Shown piece by piece: positions 23,836 through 33,047 of a DNA stretch of 64,000 nucleotides. Under the pieces are notes generated by a model. It was not told the origin of the DNA. It made no database searches and saw only the letters and a program-made list of their open reading frames with translations. Origin of the DNA: JBAZWV01 sp964393325 (GTDB taxonomy: Bacteria > Patescibacteriota > Patescibacteriia > 2-12-FULL-60-25); assembly GCA_964393325.1 (NCBI GenBank), contig CAYMTE010000002.1:23974-87973 (forward strand). Direction: 5' to 3'. Made by a program: the position numbers and the translations under genes. Every line of letters begins with the position of its first letter. The stretch's first letter is position 1.

Positions 23836-24702
23836 ATGAAGTCCTACCTCGACATTGTTCGCCACGTTCTCGAACACGGCGAACGCAAACAAAACCGCAC
23901 GGGCGTTGACGCGCTGACTGTCGCAGGCGTGATGTTTGAACACGATATGGCGCACGGATACCCACTTCTCACGACCAAAAAAGTGCCGTTCAAAACCATG
24001 CGGGTGGAGCTTGAATTTTTCATCAAAGGTTTAACGGACAAGCAATGGCTACAGGATCGCCGCTGTATGATCTGGAATGAATGGGCAAATCCCAAAAAGG
24101 CGCCCTACGGACACGACGAGGAGTCTAAAAAACGAATGATGGAAGAACGCGACCTCGGGCCGGTGTACGGGTTCCAGTGGCGTCATTTTGACGCGCCGTA
24201 TCACGATCATGACTCGGACTATACGAACCAAGGCATCGACCAACTCAAAAACGTCGTTGACCAGCTCAAGACGAATCCGAATGATCGACGCATGATCGTG
24301 ATGGCGTGGAATCCAAAAGCACTCCCCGAGCAAGCACTACCGCCGTGCCACTACGGATTCCAAGTTACTGTCATTAACGGCAAGCTCAACCTTCTCTGGA
24401 ATCAACGCTCGGTCGACACGATGCTCGGCCTTCCGTTCAATATCGCGAGCTACGCGCTTCTGTTGCATCTCCTCGCGAAAGAGGCGGGACTGCAAGAAGG
24501 AAAACTCATCGGCTTTTTGGCGGACACACATATCTACGTCAACCATATCGATGGCGCAAAGGAACAACTCGCCCGTGAACCGCGTCCACTTCCCCGCATC
24601 AAGACCGATCCGTTCACATCGATATTTGACTGGATCGGCGACCACACCACACTGGAGGGATACGAACCGCACGAAAAAATTGACTTCCCTATCGCCGTAT
24701 AA
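23836..24702 (+). CDS. thyA: Thymidylate synthase
   Basis: ThyA methylates dUMP to dTMP with methylene-tetrahydrofolate. The active-site cysteine is Cys171 in LPPCHYGFQV. Folate and dUMP contacts are seen in RRMIVMAWNP, NQRSVDTMLGLPFNIASYALL and FLADTHIYVNH. The protein (288 residues) has a short N-terminus. The folA gene follows after two bases, allowing dihydrofolate recycling. Confidence 0.96.
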   Translation: MKSYLDIVRHVLEHGERKQNRTGVDALTVAGVMFEHDMAHGYPLLTTKKVPFKTMRVELEFFIKGLTDKQWLQDRRCMIWNEWANPKKAPYGHDEESKKRMMEERDLGPVYGFQWRHFDAPYHDHDSDYTNQGIDQLKNVVDQLKTNPNDRRMIVMAWNPKALPEQALPPCHYGFQVTVINGKLNLLWNQRSVDTMLGLPFNIASYALLLHLLAKEAGLQEGKLIGFLADTHIYVNHIDGAKEQLAREPRPLPRIKTDPFTSIFDWIGDHTTLEGYEPHEKIDFPIAV

Positions 24703-24704
24703 CC

Positions 24705-25178
24705 ATGATCACGCTCATCGCCGCGCTCTCTCGGAACGCTTGCATCGGTGCCAACGGATCGCTTCCTTGGCGCATCCCCGAAGACATGGCGCATTTTAAG
24801 GAGCTCACCATGGGACATGTTGTGATCATGGGACGAAAAACATGGGAATCGATCCCTGAAACATTTCGACCGCTGCCCGGAAGGCAAAACGTCGTCGTAA
24901 CGCGACAGCAGACATATCCCCTTCCCGAAGGCGTTGAACGCGCGTCATCCGTCGAAGACGCGCTTCTCATGCACGCAACCGACGATGTGTTCGTCATCGG
25001 CGGCGCAGAAGTCTATCGTGCATCCATGGATCAAGCGGATCGTCTTGAAATCACCCACGTGAATAAAACCGTAGAAGGTGACGCCTTCTTTCCAGACATA
25101 GACGAGAAGACCTGGATCGAAACCGCCCGTGAGGATCATGATGGTTTTTCTTTTGTCACCTATGAGCGCCGTGCATAA
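24705..25178 (+). CDS. folA: Dihydrofolate reductase
   Basis: It regenerates tetrahydrofolate consumed by ThyA, which lies directly upstream. Landmarks in 157 residues: IAALSRNACIGANGSLPWRI, the acidic residue in PEDMAHFKELT, VVIMGRKTWESIP, VVVTRQQ, and VFVIGGAEVYRASM. Its 3' end overlaps the next gene. Confidence 0.95.
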   Translation: MITLIAALSRNACIGANGSLPWRIPEDMAHFKELTMGHVVIMGRKTWESIPETFRPLPGRQNVVVTRQQTYPLPEGVERASSVEDALLMHATDDVFVIGGAEVYRASMDQADRLEITHVNKTVEGDAFFPDIDEKTWIETAREDHDGFSFVTYERRA

Positions 25179-25932
25179 ACACTCCGGTTTTTTCATCCAG
25201 ATCGACGGAATCGACGGCTCTGGAAAATCCACACTGCTCGCTGCGGCGACATCATGGGTCGAAGCACGCGGACTCAAGCTCTTTGACGTCGTCGCGTGGA
25301 GCAAGGAACACGGGCGCATCCCCGCACCGGAAGACGTAGGAAATGCGGACGTGCTTCTTACCGCCGAGCCGACGCATGCGGGCATTGGTGCCGTGATCCG
25401 CGAAGAAATCATCAAAAAAGATGCGCCCTACAATGCACGCTTCGCCGCAGAAGCCTTCGCGCTCGACCGCGGTGTGCAATACACGCGACTCATTCTTCCG
25501 TTTTTGCACGCACAACCGCATCGATGGGTCATTCAAGACCGCGGTGTGCTTTCATCCATCGCCTATCAACCGCTGCAGTCAGCATGGGAACATGCGGATG
25601 ATGCAAGAGCCGTCACAATCGACTGGATTCGTGAGCTCGAAGGAAATCGCATTGCCCTCGAGAACCCTCCGGATGTATTTATCTTACTCGACATCGATCC
25701 TGCTATTGCGGAACAACGCCTTGCGGCGCGAGACGATAAACAAGATGACGCACGATATGAAGAAAAAGATTTTCAAATCGCGCTCGCCGAGCGATATCGA
25801 ATGACAGCAACCACAAGCCCGCTCACCTCACAAGGAACGCGCATCATTCTCTTGAACGGAGCTGACACGAAAGAGCATATCGGCCTTAAAATGCATCAGC
25901 TGCTCACCGAACTTGCCGCGTCAAAAACCTAG
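25162..25932 (+). CDS. tmk: Thymidylate kinase-like protein
   Basis: It would phosphorylate dTMP to dTDP, completing the pathway encoded by the five genes upstream. The P-loop is IDGIDGSGKSTLLAA (residues about 14-28). The nucleotide-binding region shows LTAEPTHAGIGAVIREEI and FALDRGVQYTRLILP, with the lid-side WVIQDRGVLSS. At 256 residues it is about 45 longer than canonical Tmk, mostly through an insert after the P-loop. The ATG at 25162 overlaps folA by 17 bases; nearby upstream starts would extend the overlap. Confidence 0.85.
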   Translation: MSAVHKHSGFFIQIDGIDGSGKSTLLAAATSWVEARGLKLFDVVAWSKEHGRIPAPEDVGNADVLLTAEPTHAGIGAVIREEIIKKDAPYNARFAAEAFALDRGVQYTRLILPFLHAQPHRWVIQDRGVLSSIAYQPLQSAWEHADDARAVTIDWIRELEGNRIALENPPDVFILLDIDPAIAEQRLAARDDKQDDARYEEKDFQIALAERYRMTATTSPLTSQGTRIILLNGADTKEHIGLKMHQLLTELAASKT

Positions 25933-25941
25933 CGCCGTTCT

Positions 25942-25970
25942 TTGTCAAAAAAGGCGTATTTTGCTACCCT
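25942..25970 (+). promoter_or_regulatory. Promoter with near-leaderless start
   Basis: TTGTCA (25942-25947), 17-base spacer, TACCCT (25965-25970), then eight bases to the ATG at 25979. Confidence 0.7.
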
Positions 25971-25978
25971 TCTTGTAT

Positions 25979-26728
25979 ATGGAAAACATGCCCAAACCAC
26001 TGCCAGGCGCTGGAACGCTCATCTCTGATTCGTGGAGCCTCTTTACCTCCACCTGGAATACAAGCGTCAAAACATCCAGCCTACTCATGTACGTTGGTTT
26101 GTCGTATTTCGTCGGTGGCCTTCTCATCAAAGTCGATGGACGCCTCTCCCTGCTCGCACTCCTTATCTCCCTGGGAAGCGCCGTGGCATCCGTATGGATC
26201 AGCATTCGCGTCTACCTCACAATGCTGAACCTCGAAGAAGGAAAAGCTCCGATGGCAAGCACAGAAGAATCCAAAAAAGCCTGGTCACTCTTTCTCCCAC
26301 TCCTGCTGATCGGCCTTCTTACGTTTCTCGTCGTACTCGGATCGTCGCTTCTCTTGATTCTTCCAGGTATCTATTTCGGCATTGCATTGTATTTCAGCCA
26401 GCTTATTCTTATTGACCAAGGCACTCGCGGCACGCAAGCGCTTGGTGCATCACGCGCGTTGGTTCGCGGACGCTGGTGGGGAACTTTCTGGCGCCTGCTT
26501 GCCGGAGGTATCGTCTTCGGCCTTTTAACCGGCCTCGCCACCGCGATTGCCGTCTGGATCGTAGCTTCCATTGCAAACACCCAGGCATTCACCGGCGGTC
26601 AAGCATCCACAGATCCACTCGTACAAGGAATCCTCCAACTCGTCCAAATGGTGGTCGTTGCGGCATTCATGCCTCTCATGACCGGGTTTCAAGTTAAGCT
26701 CTACCGAGCCCTTCAGAAGACGCGATAG
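25979..26728 (+). CDS. Polytopic membrane protein
   Basis: This 249-residue protein has about six membrane segments (LLMYVGLSYFVGGLLI, LSLLALLISLGSAVASVWI, LFLPLLLIGLLTFLVVLGS, LILPGIYFGIALYFSQLIL, GIVFGLLTGLATAIAVWIV, VVVAAFMPLMTGFQVKLY). The internal GTQALGASRALVRGRWWG stretch resembles the conserved segment of the glycerophosphodiester-phosphodiesterase-like membrane domain family. No enzymatic motif was seen. It has its own promoter and ends near a short hairpin. Confidence 0.72.
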   Translation: MENMPKPLPGAGTLISDSWSLFTSTWNTSVKTSSLLMYVGLSYFVGGLLIKVDGRLSLLALLISLGSAVASVWISIRVYLTMLNLEEGKAPMASTEESKKAWSLFLPLLLIGLLTFLVVLGSSLLLILPGIYFGIALYFSQLILIDQGTRGTQALGASRALVRGRWWGTFWRLLAGGIVFGLLTGLATAIAVWIVASIANTQAFTGGQASTDPLVQGILQLVQMVVVAAFMPLMTGFQVKLYRALQKTR

Positions 26729-26753
26729 CGTGTTCGTCACAATCAATGCGGCC

Positions 26754-26777
26754 CCCTCTTACGTCTCACGAGGGTTT
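26754..26777 (+). terminator. Probable terminator before gatB
   Basis: CCCTC and GAGGG (26770-26774) enclose an 11-base loop, followed by TTT. The 5-bp stem makes it modest. Confidence 0.5.
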
Positions 26778-26785
26778 GATTTACT

Positions 26786-28324
26786 ATGTCATCTAGTATG
26801 AGAATGATCCCGATTATCGGCTTAGAAACCCACGTCCAGCTCAAAACGGCGAGCAAGATGTTTTGCAGCTGTCCAAACCTTGGAGAAGAAACCGCGCCTA
26901 ACACCACCATCTGCCCGGTGTGCACGGGGCAACCCGGCGCACTCCCCGCCTTAAATGAACACGCAATCTCTCTCGGCGTTCGCGCGGGTCTTGCGTTGAA
27001 TTGCCGCATTCCGGATCAATCGGCATTTGATCGAAAAAATTATTTTTACCCGGATCTTCCAAAGGGGTATCAAATTTCACAGTTCACGCTTCCGGTTGCC
27101 GTAAACGGATACATCGATATCGACGTCCCTGGTGGAACACCTCCACGAGATCGTATTCGCATCGGCATTACGCGCGCCCACCTCGAAGAAGACGCGGCAA
27201 AAAACATTCACACATCGAATGGAACGTTCGTCGATTTCAATCGCGCCTCCGCTCCGCTGCTCGAAATCGTCACGGAGCCGGATTTTCGTTCGCCACAAGA
27301 AGCCAAGGCGTATCTTCAAGAGCTCCGAGCCATCTTGCGTGCGACCGGCGTGTCAGATGCGGACATGGAAAAGGGACAGATGCGTTGTGACGCAAACGTA
27401 TCTCTCCTCGAGATCGATGACAACAACATGCCAACGCAGTCGTTCTTGAATGCGAAAATTGAAATCAAGAACCTTAACTCGTTCCGCGCCGTCGAGCGCG
27501 CGCTCGCATACGAAATTGAACGACAGCAAGAATTGTACGCTTCGAATACACCGCCTATCGCTTCAACGCGAGGCTGGGACGAAAACAAGGGCACAACGTT
27601 TGAACAACGAACAAAGGAAACGAGCGCGGATTATCGATATTTCCCCGAACCGGATCTGCCGCCGCAAAACCTCGTCGCCATTCGCGAACAGGAACAAGGA
27701 CGAAGTGTTGAACTTCCGTCAGAACTGCGATCACGACTCGTCGACGAATGGTGGTTTAGTCCAGCCGACGCCGCGTTCCTCACGGCAAATGAAGGATGGG
27801 CGGACTATGCGGAGCAGGTAATGGGAGAACTTGGCGCATGGATGGAGGCAACCGATGAATCCAATGCGAGCGGCGGCGAGCTGTTAAACGACCGAAAAAA
27901 GAAACTCGCAAAACTCGCGGGCGGATGGCTGACCTCAAAACTCGCCGGTCTCATGGCCGAACGCAATCTCTCGATCAAAGATCTCCCGATCACTGCAGAA
28001 AACTTCGCCGAGTTTCTTCATCTCATCGACACCGGCGAACTGGGAAGTTCGAACGCGCAAAAGCTGCTCGCCATGATGCTCGACACCGGAGCCGATCCCT
28101 CGCATCTCATGGAAGAACACGACCTCGGACAAAACATGGACGCGGGCGCGCTCGAAGGCATCGTCAAACGCCTCGTGACGGAGAACCCGGATAAAGTTGA
28201 ACAGATCAAAGCCGGAAAAGTCGCTGTTCTGAAGTGGTTCGTCGGCGGCATCATGAAGGCAACCGAAGGAAAAGCGAATCCCACGCAGGCAGAAGAGATG
28301 GTGAAAAAAGAAATCGGCGTTTAA
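26786..28324 (+). CDS. gatB: Aspartyl/glutamyl-tRNA amidotransferase subunit B
   Basis: GatB is the kinase/tRNA-binding subunit of the GatCAB complex that makes Gln-tRNA-Gln or Asn-tRNA-Asn by transamidation. Visible signatures: IGLETHVQLKTASKMFC, the zinc-site cysteines (CSCPNL and CPVCTGQPG), ARKNYFYPDLPKGYQ-like FDRKNYFYPDLPKGYQISQ, and the C-terminal YqeY-like domain. Length 512 is typical. gatA and gatC are not in the window. The stop overlaps the convergent miaA stop by four bases. Confidence 0.95.
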   Translation: MSSSMRMIPIIGLETHVQLKTASKMFCSCPNLGEETAPNTTICPVCTGQPGALPALNEHAISLGVRAGLALNCRIPDQSAFDRKNYFYPDLPKGYQISQFTLPVAVNGYIDIDVPGGTPPRDRIRIGITRAHLEEDAAKNIHTSNGTFVDFNRASAPLLEIVTEPDFRSPQEAKAYLQELRAILRATGVSDADMEKGQMRCDANVSLLEIDDNNMPTQSFLNAKIEIKNLNSFRAVERALAYEIERQQELYASNTPPIASTRGWDENKGTTFEQRTKETSADYRYFPEPDLPPQNLVAIREQEQGRSVELPSELRSRLVDEWWFSPADAAFLTANEGWADYAEQVMGELGAWMEATDESNASGGELLNDRKKKLAKLAGGWLTSKLAGLMAERNLSIKDLPITAENFAEFLHLIDTGELGSSNAQKLLAMMLDTGADPSHLMEEHDLGQNMDAGALEGIVKRLVTENPDKVEQIKAGKVAVLKWFVGGIMKATEGKANPTQAEEMVKKEIGV

Positions 28325-29295
28325 TCCGATTCTCCTGCACGAAGCCACTCCTCAACCATTTCCACCGCCTCGTCTTCGTCGTGCGCCCAATGAATGCGCG
28401 GATCGTGTCGAAACCACGTTTCTTGTCGTTTCGCATACCGATGCACGGCTGTCTTGCATGCAGCCACGGCTGACTCAAGCGTTTTTTCGCCGCGAATGTA
28501 CGCGAGCAATTCGCGATACCCAATTGATGTCATCGCTGGCGCATCCGGCGAAACACCCGATGCAACGATCTCCCGAATTTCGTCGATCCATCCGCGATCA
28601 ATCATGTTTTCGATCTGGGCATCGATCCGCGCGTTCAATTCTTCACGCGGCCAGTGAATACCGACTTGAAACGCCTCAACCAGCGGTTTCCCGAGTTTCT
28701 TTTGTGCCGTGAACGGTTTCCCGGTAAACGTAATGACCTCGAGCGCACGGATAACGCGGCGTGGATTTTTGAGATCTACCGCTTGCGCTGCATCTGGATC
28801 AAGTTTTACAAGGAGCGCCGCGAGTTCCTCGAGTGTTTTCTTTTCAAACGCCGCGCGAAGATGCGGCTTCGGCTCAACCTTTGGAAAGGAATAATTATCG
28901 ATCAGTGCCTGCAGATATAACCCCGTCCCCCCGACAACGATCGGTAGCCGATTCCGCTGATGAATACCCTTAATCGCCGTTAACGCAGACTCTCGCCACT
29001 CTGCGGCAGTCAATTGGACGGATGGGTCCAAAAAATCCATCAGATAATGCGGAACGCCGTCAACAAGATACGCGCGACGACCTTCAAACGTTCCGCGCAT
29101 CCCAACCGGCTTTCCGGTGCCAACAGAAAACTGCGCGTAGCATTGCCGCGCATCTGCGTTCACGATTTCACCCTGAAACTGTTGCGAGAGACGGATCGCA
29201 AGGTCCGTCTTTCCGGACGACGTTGGGCCGACGACACACGCGATCCGGGGCAACCGGCTCTCTGGTGTTGGTCGATGGCTTCTTACGGTCGGCAT
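28321..29295 (-). CDS. miaA: tRNA dimethylallyltransferase
   Basis: MiaA prenylates A37 of tRNAs reading UNN codons. It has the P-loop GPTSSGKTDLAIRL, NADARQCYAQFSVGTGKP, PHYLMDFLDP, VVGGTGLYLQALID and RRVIRALEVITFTGKPF. Length 324 is typical. It follows miaB by 12 bases on the same strand, so the two steps leading to ms2i6A37 are encoded together. Confidence 0.95.
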   Translation of the reverse strand: MPTVRSHRPTPESRLPRIACVVGPTSSGKTDLAIRLSQQFQGEIVNADARQCYAQFSVGTGKPVGMRGTFEGRRAYLVDGVPHYLMDFLDPSVQLTAAEWRESALTAIKGIHQRNRLPIVVGGTGLYLQALIDNYSFPKVEPKPHLRAAFEKKTLEELAALLVKLDPDAAQAVDLKNPRRVIRALEVITFTGKPFTAQKKLGKPLVEAFQVGIHWPREELNARIDAQIENMIDRGWIDEIREIVASGVSPDAPAMTSIGYRELLAYIRGEKTLESAVAACKTAVHRYAKRQETWFRHDPRIHWAHDEDEAVEMVEEWLRAGESD

Positions 29296-29307
29296 GAACG
29301 CTGGCCT

Positions 29308-30648
29308 TTACGCAGAGGATACCATGACGCCGTTCAATTGCCACTCAAGCGCCTGGGTTACCTTCACGGGGACAATACGACCAAGAATCCCCTCGTCTGT
29401 TGCCGGAAACCGACACAATTTCATTTCATTCGTGTTTCCCGATGCGAGACCATTCTCGATGCGTTCGACAAGCACGTGCACAACGGTATTCACGAATGCC
29501 TGATTCTTCCGCTTCGCCGTTTCCTCCATCAACACCTGGAGCTCATTCCAACGACGACGCTTTTCTTCACGTGGTACATCATCCGTATACAACTTCACGC
29601 CAAGCGTTCCGGATCGCGGACTATATTGAGCCGTATAGGAGATATCAAAATCACATTCGCGATACATTGAGACCGTTTCATCAAATTGCTCGGGCGTCTC
29701 TCCGGGAAATCCGACGATTATATCCGTCCCAAGCGCAATCCCCGGCCGTTTTTCCTTTACCTTTCGAATAACATCCAACACCTTTTCACGGGTATACTTT
29801 CGATTCATCCGAAACAATACCGCATTCGAACCTGCCTGCACCGGCAGATGAAGATAGTTCACCTGTTTCGGGAGCGTGAGCGCGTCGATGACCTCATCCG
29901 TCATGGAATTCGGATGTGGTGCCGTCCAGTGGAGTTTCTGCACCCCGGGAATCTCATTCACCTCCCAGAGCAACGCGGCAAAATGATCGCGATACGGATT
30001 CCGTGCGGAAAACGTTTCTGGATCCGAGGCTCGAAATGAGTTCACCGTTTGGCCAAGCAGCGTGATCTCGATAACGCCATGCGCAACAAGATCATGAATT
30101 TCGGCCAGGATATCTTTCACTGGCCGATTCTTTTCAAGCCCACGCGCAAACGGGACCACACAATACGTGCAAAACTTGTTACACCCCGTCTGTATCGTCA
30201 CAAATGCCTGCGTGCTCTCTGCGCGAACAGGACGAATTTTCAAATAATCTTCTTCTAGCGATGCAGAATTCACAAGCTCCGGTCGAAGCTCGGCGATCCA
30301 TCGCGGTAACTTCACCATCTCTGGCGTTGGAAAATAGAGATCAACCGGCGCCATTCGCTCCTTAAACTCCCCGCGCTTATCGCGGCCGGCCATGCACCCT
30401 GTCACAGCGATGATCACATTCGGATTCCGCTCCTTTAACGCCGCGTAATCCCGCATCTTTCCAAAGATGCGATCTTCCGCCGTCTGTCGCACGGAACACG
30501 TATTCAATAAGATCAAGTCCGCCTCTTCCTCCGATTCGGTCGAAGCGAACCCGAGACCCGAAAGCAACCCCGCGATCCGTTCGGAGTCGTTTTTATTCAT
30601 CTGGCACCCATAGGTCACTAGATGAAACAGAGGCTTCGATGCGGCCAT
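29308..30648 (-). CDS. miaB: tRNA-2-methylthio-N6-dimethylallyladenosine synthase
   Basis: This radical-SAM methylthiotransferase acts on i6A37 made by MiaA. The N-terminal cluster cysteines are in TYGCQMN, LNTCSVR and VTGCMAGRD; the radical-SAM CxxxCxxC is in GCNKFCTYCVVPFARG. TRAM-like C-terminal sequence is present (VHVLVERIENGL). The ATG at 30648 is used instead of an upstream TTG. Confidence 0.95.
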   Translation of the reverse strand: MAASKPLFHLVTYGCQMNKNDSERIAGLLSGLGFASTESEEEADLILLNTCSVRQTAEDRIFGKMRDYAALKERNPNVIIAVTGCMAGRDKRGEFKERMAPVDLYFPTPEMVKLPRWIAELRPELVNSASLEEDYLKIRPVRAESTQAFVTIQTGCNKFCTYCVVPFARGLEKNRPVKDILAEIHDLVAHGVIEITLLGQTVNSFRASDPETFSARNPYRDHFAALLWEVNEIPGVQKLHWTAPHPNSMTDEVIDALTLPKQVNYLHLPVQAGSNAVLFRMNRKYTREKVLDVIRKVKEKRPGIALGTDIIVGFPGETPEQFDETVSMYRECDFDISYTAQYSPRSGTLGVKLYTDDVPREEKRRRWNELQVLMEETAKRKNQAFVNTVVHVLVERIENGLASGNTNEMKLCRFPATDEGILGRIVPVKVTQALEWQLNGVMVSSA

Positions 30649-30693
30649 GTGTTTCGCCAAACGCTATCATAGATAAGTCTCCCGTTCAAGGTG

Positions 30694-30699
30694 TATACT
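30694..30699 (+). promoter_or_regulatory. -10 box TATACT
   Basis: TATACT ends ten bases before the ATG at 30710 in the miaB-30710 divergent gap. No clear -35 at 17 bases. Confidence 0.45.
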
Positions 30700-30709
30700 C
30701 TTGAGCAAT

Positions 30710-30892
30710 ATGCCTCCGTCGCCGCAAGATCTGAAGCACATGGAACAGGTGCTCATCGCGTATAAAGCCACGCTCCACGACATCGTCGCAACGCATAAAC
30801 AACGCGTCCGCAACGCCATGGAAGCCGTTGACGTCCGTAAAGCAAAAGAACTTCGTTCTCGCGTCCGTGGTGGCGACAATGTAGACGTCTAA
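30710..30892 (+). CDS. Small helical protein
   Basis: This 60-residue protein is predicted to be almost all alpha-helix (DLKHMEQVLIAYKATLHDIV, VRNAMEAVDVRKAKELRSR) and basic. It is not recognised. A good -10 box ten bases before the ATG supports expression. Its stop overlaps the convergent eno stop by four bases. Confidence 0.6.
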   Translation: MPPSPQDLKHMEQVLIAYKATLHDIVATHKQRVRNAMEAVDVRKAKELRSRVRGGDNVDV

Positions 30893-32154
30893 CCAAGCTC
30901 GCGCTCAATAGCGAGCAAGCGATTGTACTTTTCGACGCGCTCCGATCGCGAGAGCGATCCTGTTTTGATATATTCTGCACCACTCGCCACGGCAAGATCC
31001 GCAATCGTTGTATCACTCGTTTCACCGGAACGATGCGAGATGATAACGGCGAATCGTGCCTCCTGCGCCATCTGAATCGCGTCAACGGTTTCACTCAGTG
31101 TACCGATCTGATTCGGCTTAATCAAAATTGCCGTAGCGGCCTTTTCCTCAATTCCACGTTTCAAGCGTTCAACATTCGTCACAAAGAAATCATCGCCAAC
31201 AATCAAACTTCGCTTCTTCAACACAGGAACCGCTTTTTTCCACGCCGTCCAATCATCTTCTGCAAACGGATCTTCAATGGACACGAGCGGATACGCCTCC
31301 TGCCAGCGCTCGTACCGAGATAACAGTTCACTCGCCGAATAGGGCGTTCCTCCTTCTGCGCGAAAGACGTAGGTCTTCGTTTTCTTCTCGTAAAACTCGC
31401 TCGAGGCCACGTCGGTTGCAAGCGCGATATCCTTTCCGGGCGCATAGCCCGCCTTCTTGATCGCGCGGACAAGAAGATCAAACGCTGCCTCAACATTCTT
31501 CAGCTTCGGGGCAAATCCTCCCTCATCACCCACGGTTGTCGTTAACCCCTGCTCCTTGAGGAGCTTTGCAAGCACGTGAAACGTTTCCGATCCCGCGCGA
31601 AGCCGCTCGGCAAACGTTCGCTGCTTGGGAAGCAACATGCACTCTTGAACGTCGAGCGACCAATCCGCATGCGCGCCGCCGTTCAGCACGTTCATCATTG
31701 GAATCGGAAGTGCCGGTTTTTTGGAAAAACGATACACACGACGAAGAGATTTCCAGAGCGGTACGCGCGTATGCACGGCGTATGCCTGTGCAACCGCGAG
31801 CGACGCCGCGAGGATTGCGTTCGCGCCAAGTGATGATTTATGTTCCGTATCATCAAGATCAATCATGAGACGATCAATCTCCCGCTGACGAGACGCGTCA
31901 ACGCGACGAAGCATGGGCGCAATCTTCTCATTCACGTTTCGAACCGCCTTCAAGACACCCTTTCCTCCATACCGCTTGCCGCCATCACGGAGTTCGAGCG
32001 CTTCGTGAGATCCGGTTGATGCGCCCGATGGAACCTTTGCTTCCGCAGACGCGCCGGACGCGAGCGTCACACGACACGCAACCGTTGGGTTTCCGCGAGA
32101 ATCCAAAATTTCTCGCGCGACGATCGAAGCAATCTTCGAGGAAGAGAAGATCAT
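30889..32154 (-). CDS. eno: Enolase
   Basis: Enolase converts 2-phosphoglycerate to PEP; PEP is also the MurA substrate. Landmarks: AREILDSRGNPTVACRVTL, PSGASTGSHEALELRDG, LGANAILAASLAVAQA, VGDEGGFAPKLKNVEAA, VSIEDPFAEDDW (metal ligands), ILIKPNQIGTLSET and the signature region SHRSGETSDTTIADLAVA. Length 421 is typical. A TACAAT box nine bases before the ATG suggests an almost leaderless mRNA. Confidence 0.96.
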   Translation of the reverse strand: MIFSSSKIASIVAREILDSRGNPTVACRVTLASGASAEAKVPSGASTGSHEALELRDGGKRYGGKGVLKAVRNVNEKIAPMLRRVDASRQREIDRLMIDLDDTEHKSSLGANAILAASLAVAQAYAVHTRVPLWKSLRRVYRFSKKPALPIPMMNVLNGGAHADWSLDVQECMLLPKQRTFAERLRAGSETFHVLAKLLKEQGLTTTVGDEGGFAPKLKNVEAAFDLLVRAIKKAGYAPGKDIALATDVASSEFYEKKTKTYVFRAEGGTPYSASELLSRYERWQEAYPLVSIEDPFAEDDWTAWKKAVPVLKKRSLIVGDDFFVTNVERLKRGIEEKAATAILIKPNQIGTLSETVDAIQMAQEARFAVIISHRSGETSDTTIADLAVASGAEYIKTGSLSRSERVEKYNRLLAIERELG

Positions 32155-32163
32155 ATCGTCACG

Positions 32164-32169
32164 ATTGTA
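32164..32169 (-). promoter_or_regulatory. eno -10 box
   Basis: TACAAT on the minus strand, nine bases before the ATG at 32154. Confidence 0.55.
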
Positions 32170-32209
32170 TCATGAACGGATCTTTTCTCTCTCCTCAGAG
32201 AACAATACA

Positions 32210-32238
32210 ACAACACGCCTCACAAGGAGGCGTGTTGT
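32210..32238. terminator. Hairpin downstream of the SIMPL gene
   Basis: ACAACACGCCTC, loop ACAAG and GAGGCGTGTTGT form a perfect 12-bp stem just past the stop at 32268. There is no long T run, so it may terminate or protect the mRNA end. Confidence 0.6.
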
Positions 32239-32267
32239 ATTGCCGTTATCGATTCGATGAACGAACG

Positions 32268-33038
32268 CTATCGTACCTCGAACGTGACAGACACATTCAT
32301 CTTTACATCTAAGCTGCCAGCTTCGATCTGCGGAGCAACGTTTTTCACCGCTGAAGCAAGGTCCCCTGCCGCATATTGCATCGGATAGGGCGGCTCAAAT
32401 CCACCCGCTTCCGAGAACGACACGACTTTCACAATATGAAGACCGACAGCATCCGCGAGCGCATCCGCTTTTTTCTGCGCTTCTTTGATCGCCTTTACGC
32501 GCGCTTCGTCTTGAATCGACGTTGGATCATCAATCGTAAATTGAACGCCGTAGATTTGATTCGCTCCATGCGACGTTGCGGATTCGAGCACGTCCCCAAC
32601 CTTCGCGAGATCACGAACTTTCACATTGACGGTTTGTGTAAGCGTATAGCCGATCACACGCTGTTTATCGTCTGACCAATCGATCTTTGGCTGCAAATTA
32701 TAATTCGATGTTTGGATATCCGCATCCGTAATCCCAAGCGTCTTCAACGCATCAATCATGGCGTTCATTTTCGACGTACTATCGCCTTGGACCGCAGACA
32801 CGGATTGCCCTTCACTAAACACGCCGACATCCACTTTTGCGAGATCCGGCTTTGCGGTAACACTCCCCATTCCACTCACCGTGATCAAATCGCGATCGCG
32901 AACCGCTTTCCCGATGTAGTCCCGCTCCGCAAAGGTATTCACCGTTTTCGCAACCAAGAAAAGACCGAGAACCGCAAGAACAACGACACCAACCCAACGA
33001 AGAACCGTGTCCGTCTGAAGAGAAGAGGAGTTTGGCAT
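32268..33038 (-). CDS. SIMPL-domain (DUF541, YggE-like) membrane-anchored protein
   Basis: This 256-residue protein has one N-terminal membrane segment (WVGVVVLAVLGLFLVAK), then the SIMPL domain: DLITVSGMGSVTAKPDLAKV, the LKTLGITDADIQTSNYNLQP stretch, and ALADAVGLHIVKVVSFSE. The family is periplasmic or surface-exposed, forms oligomeric rings in some members, and has been tied to oxidative stress, but no activity is established. It follows the DUF5654 gene by 9 bases. Confidence 0.88.
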   Translation of the reverse strand: MPNSSSLQTDTVLRWVGVVVLAVLGLFLVAKTVNTFAERDYIGKAVRDRDLITVSGMGSVTAKPDLAKVDVGVFSEGQSVSAVQGDSTSKMNAMIDALKTLGITDADIQTSNYNLQPKIDWSDDKQRVIGYTLTQTVNVKVRDLAKVGDVLESATSHGANQIYGVQFTIDDPTSIQDEARVKAIKEAQKKADALADAVGLHIVKVVSFSEAGGFEPPYPMQYAAGDLASAVKNVAPQIEAGSLDVKMNVSVTFEVR

Positions 33039-33047
33039 ATAAAATGG

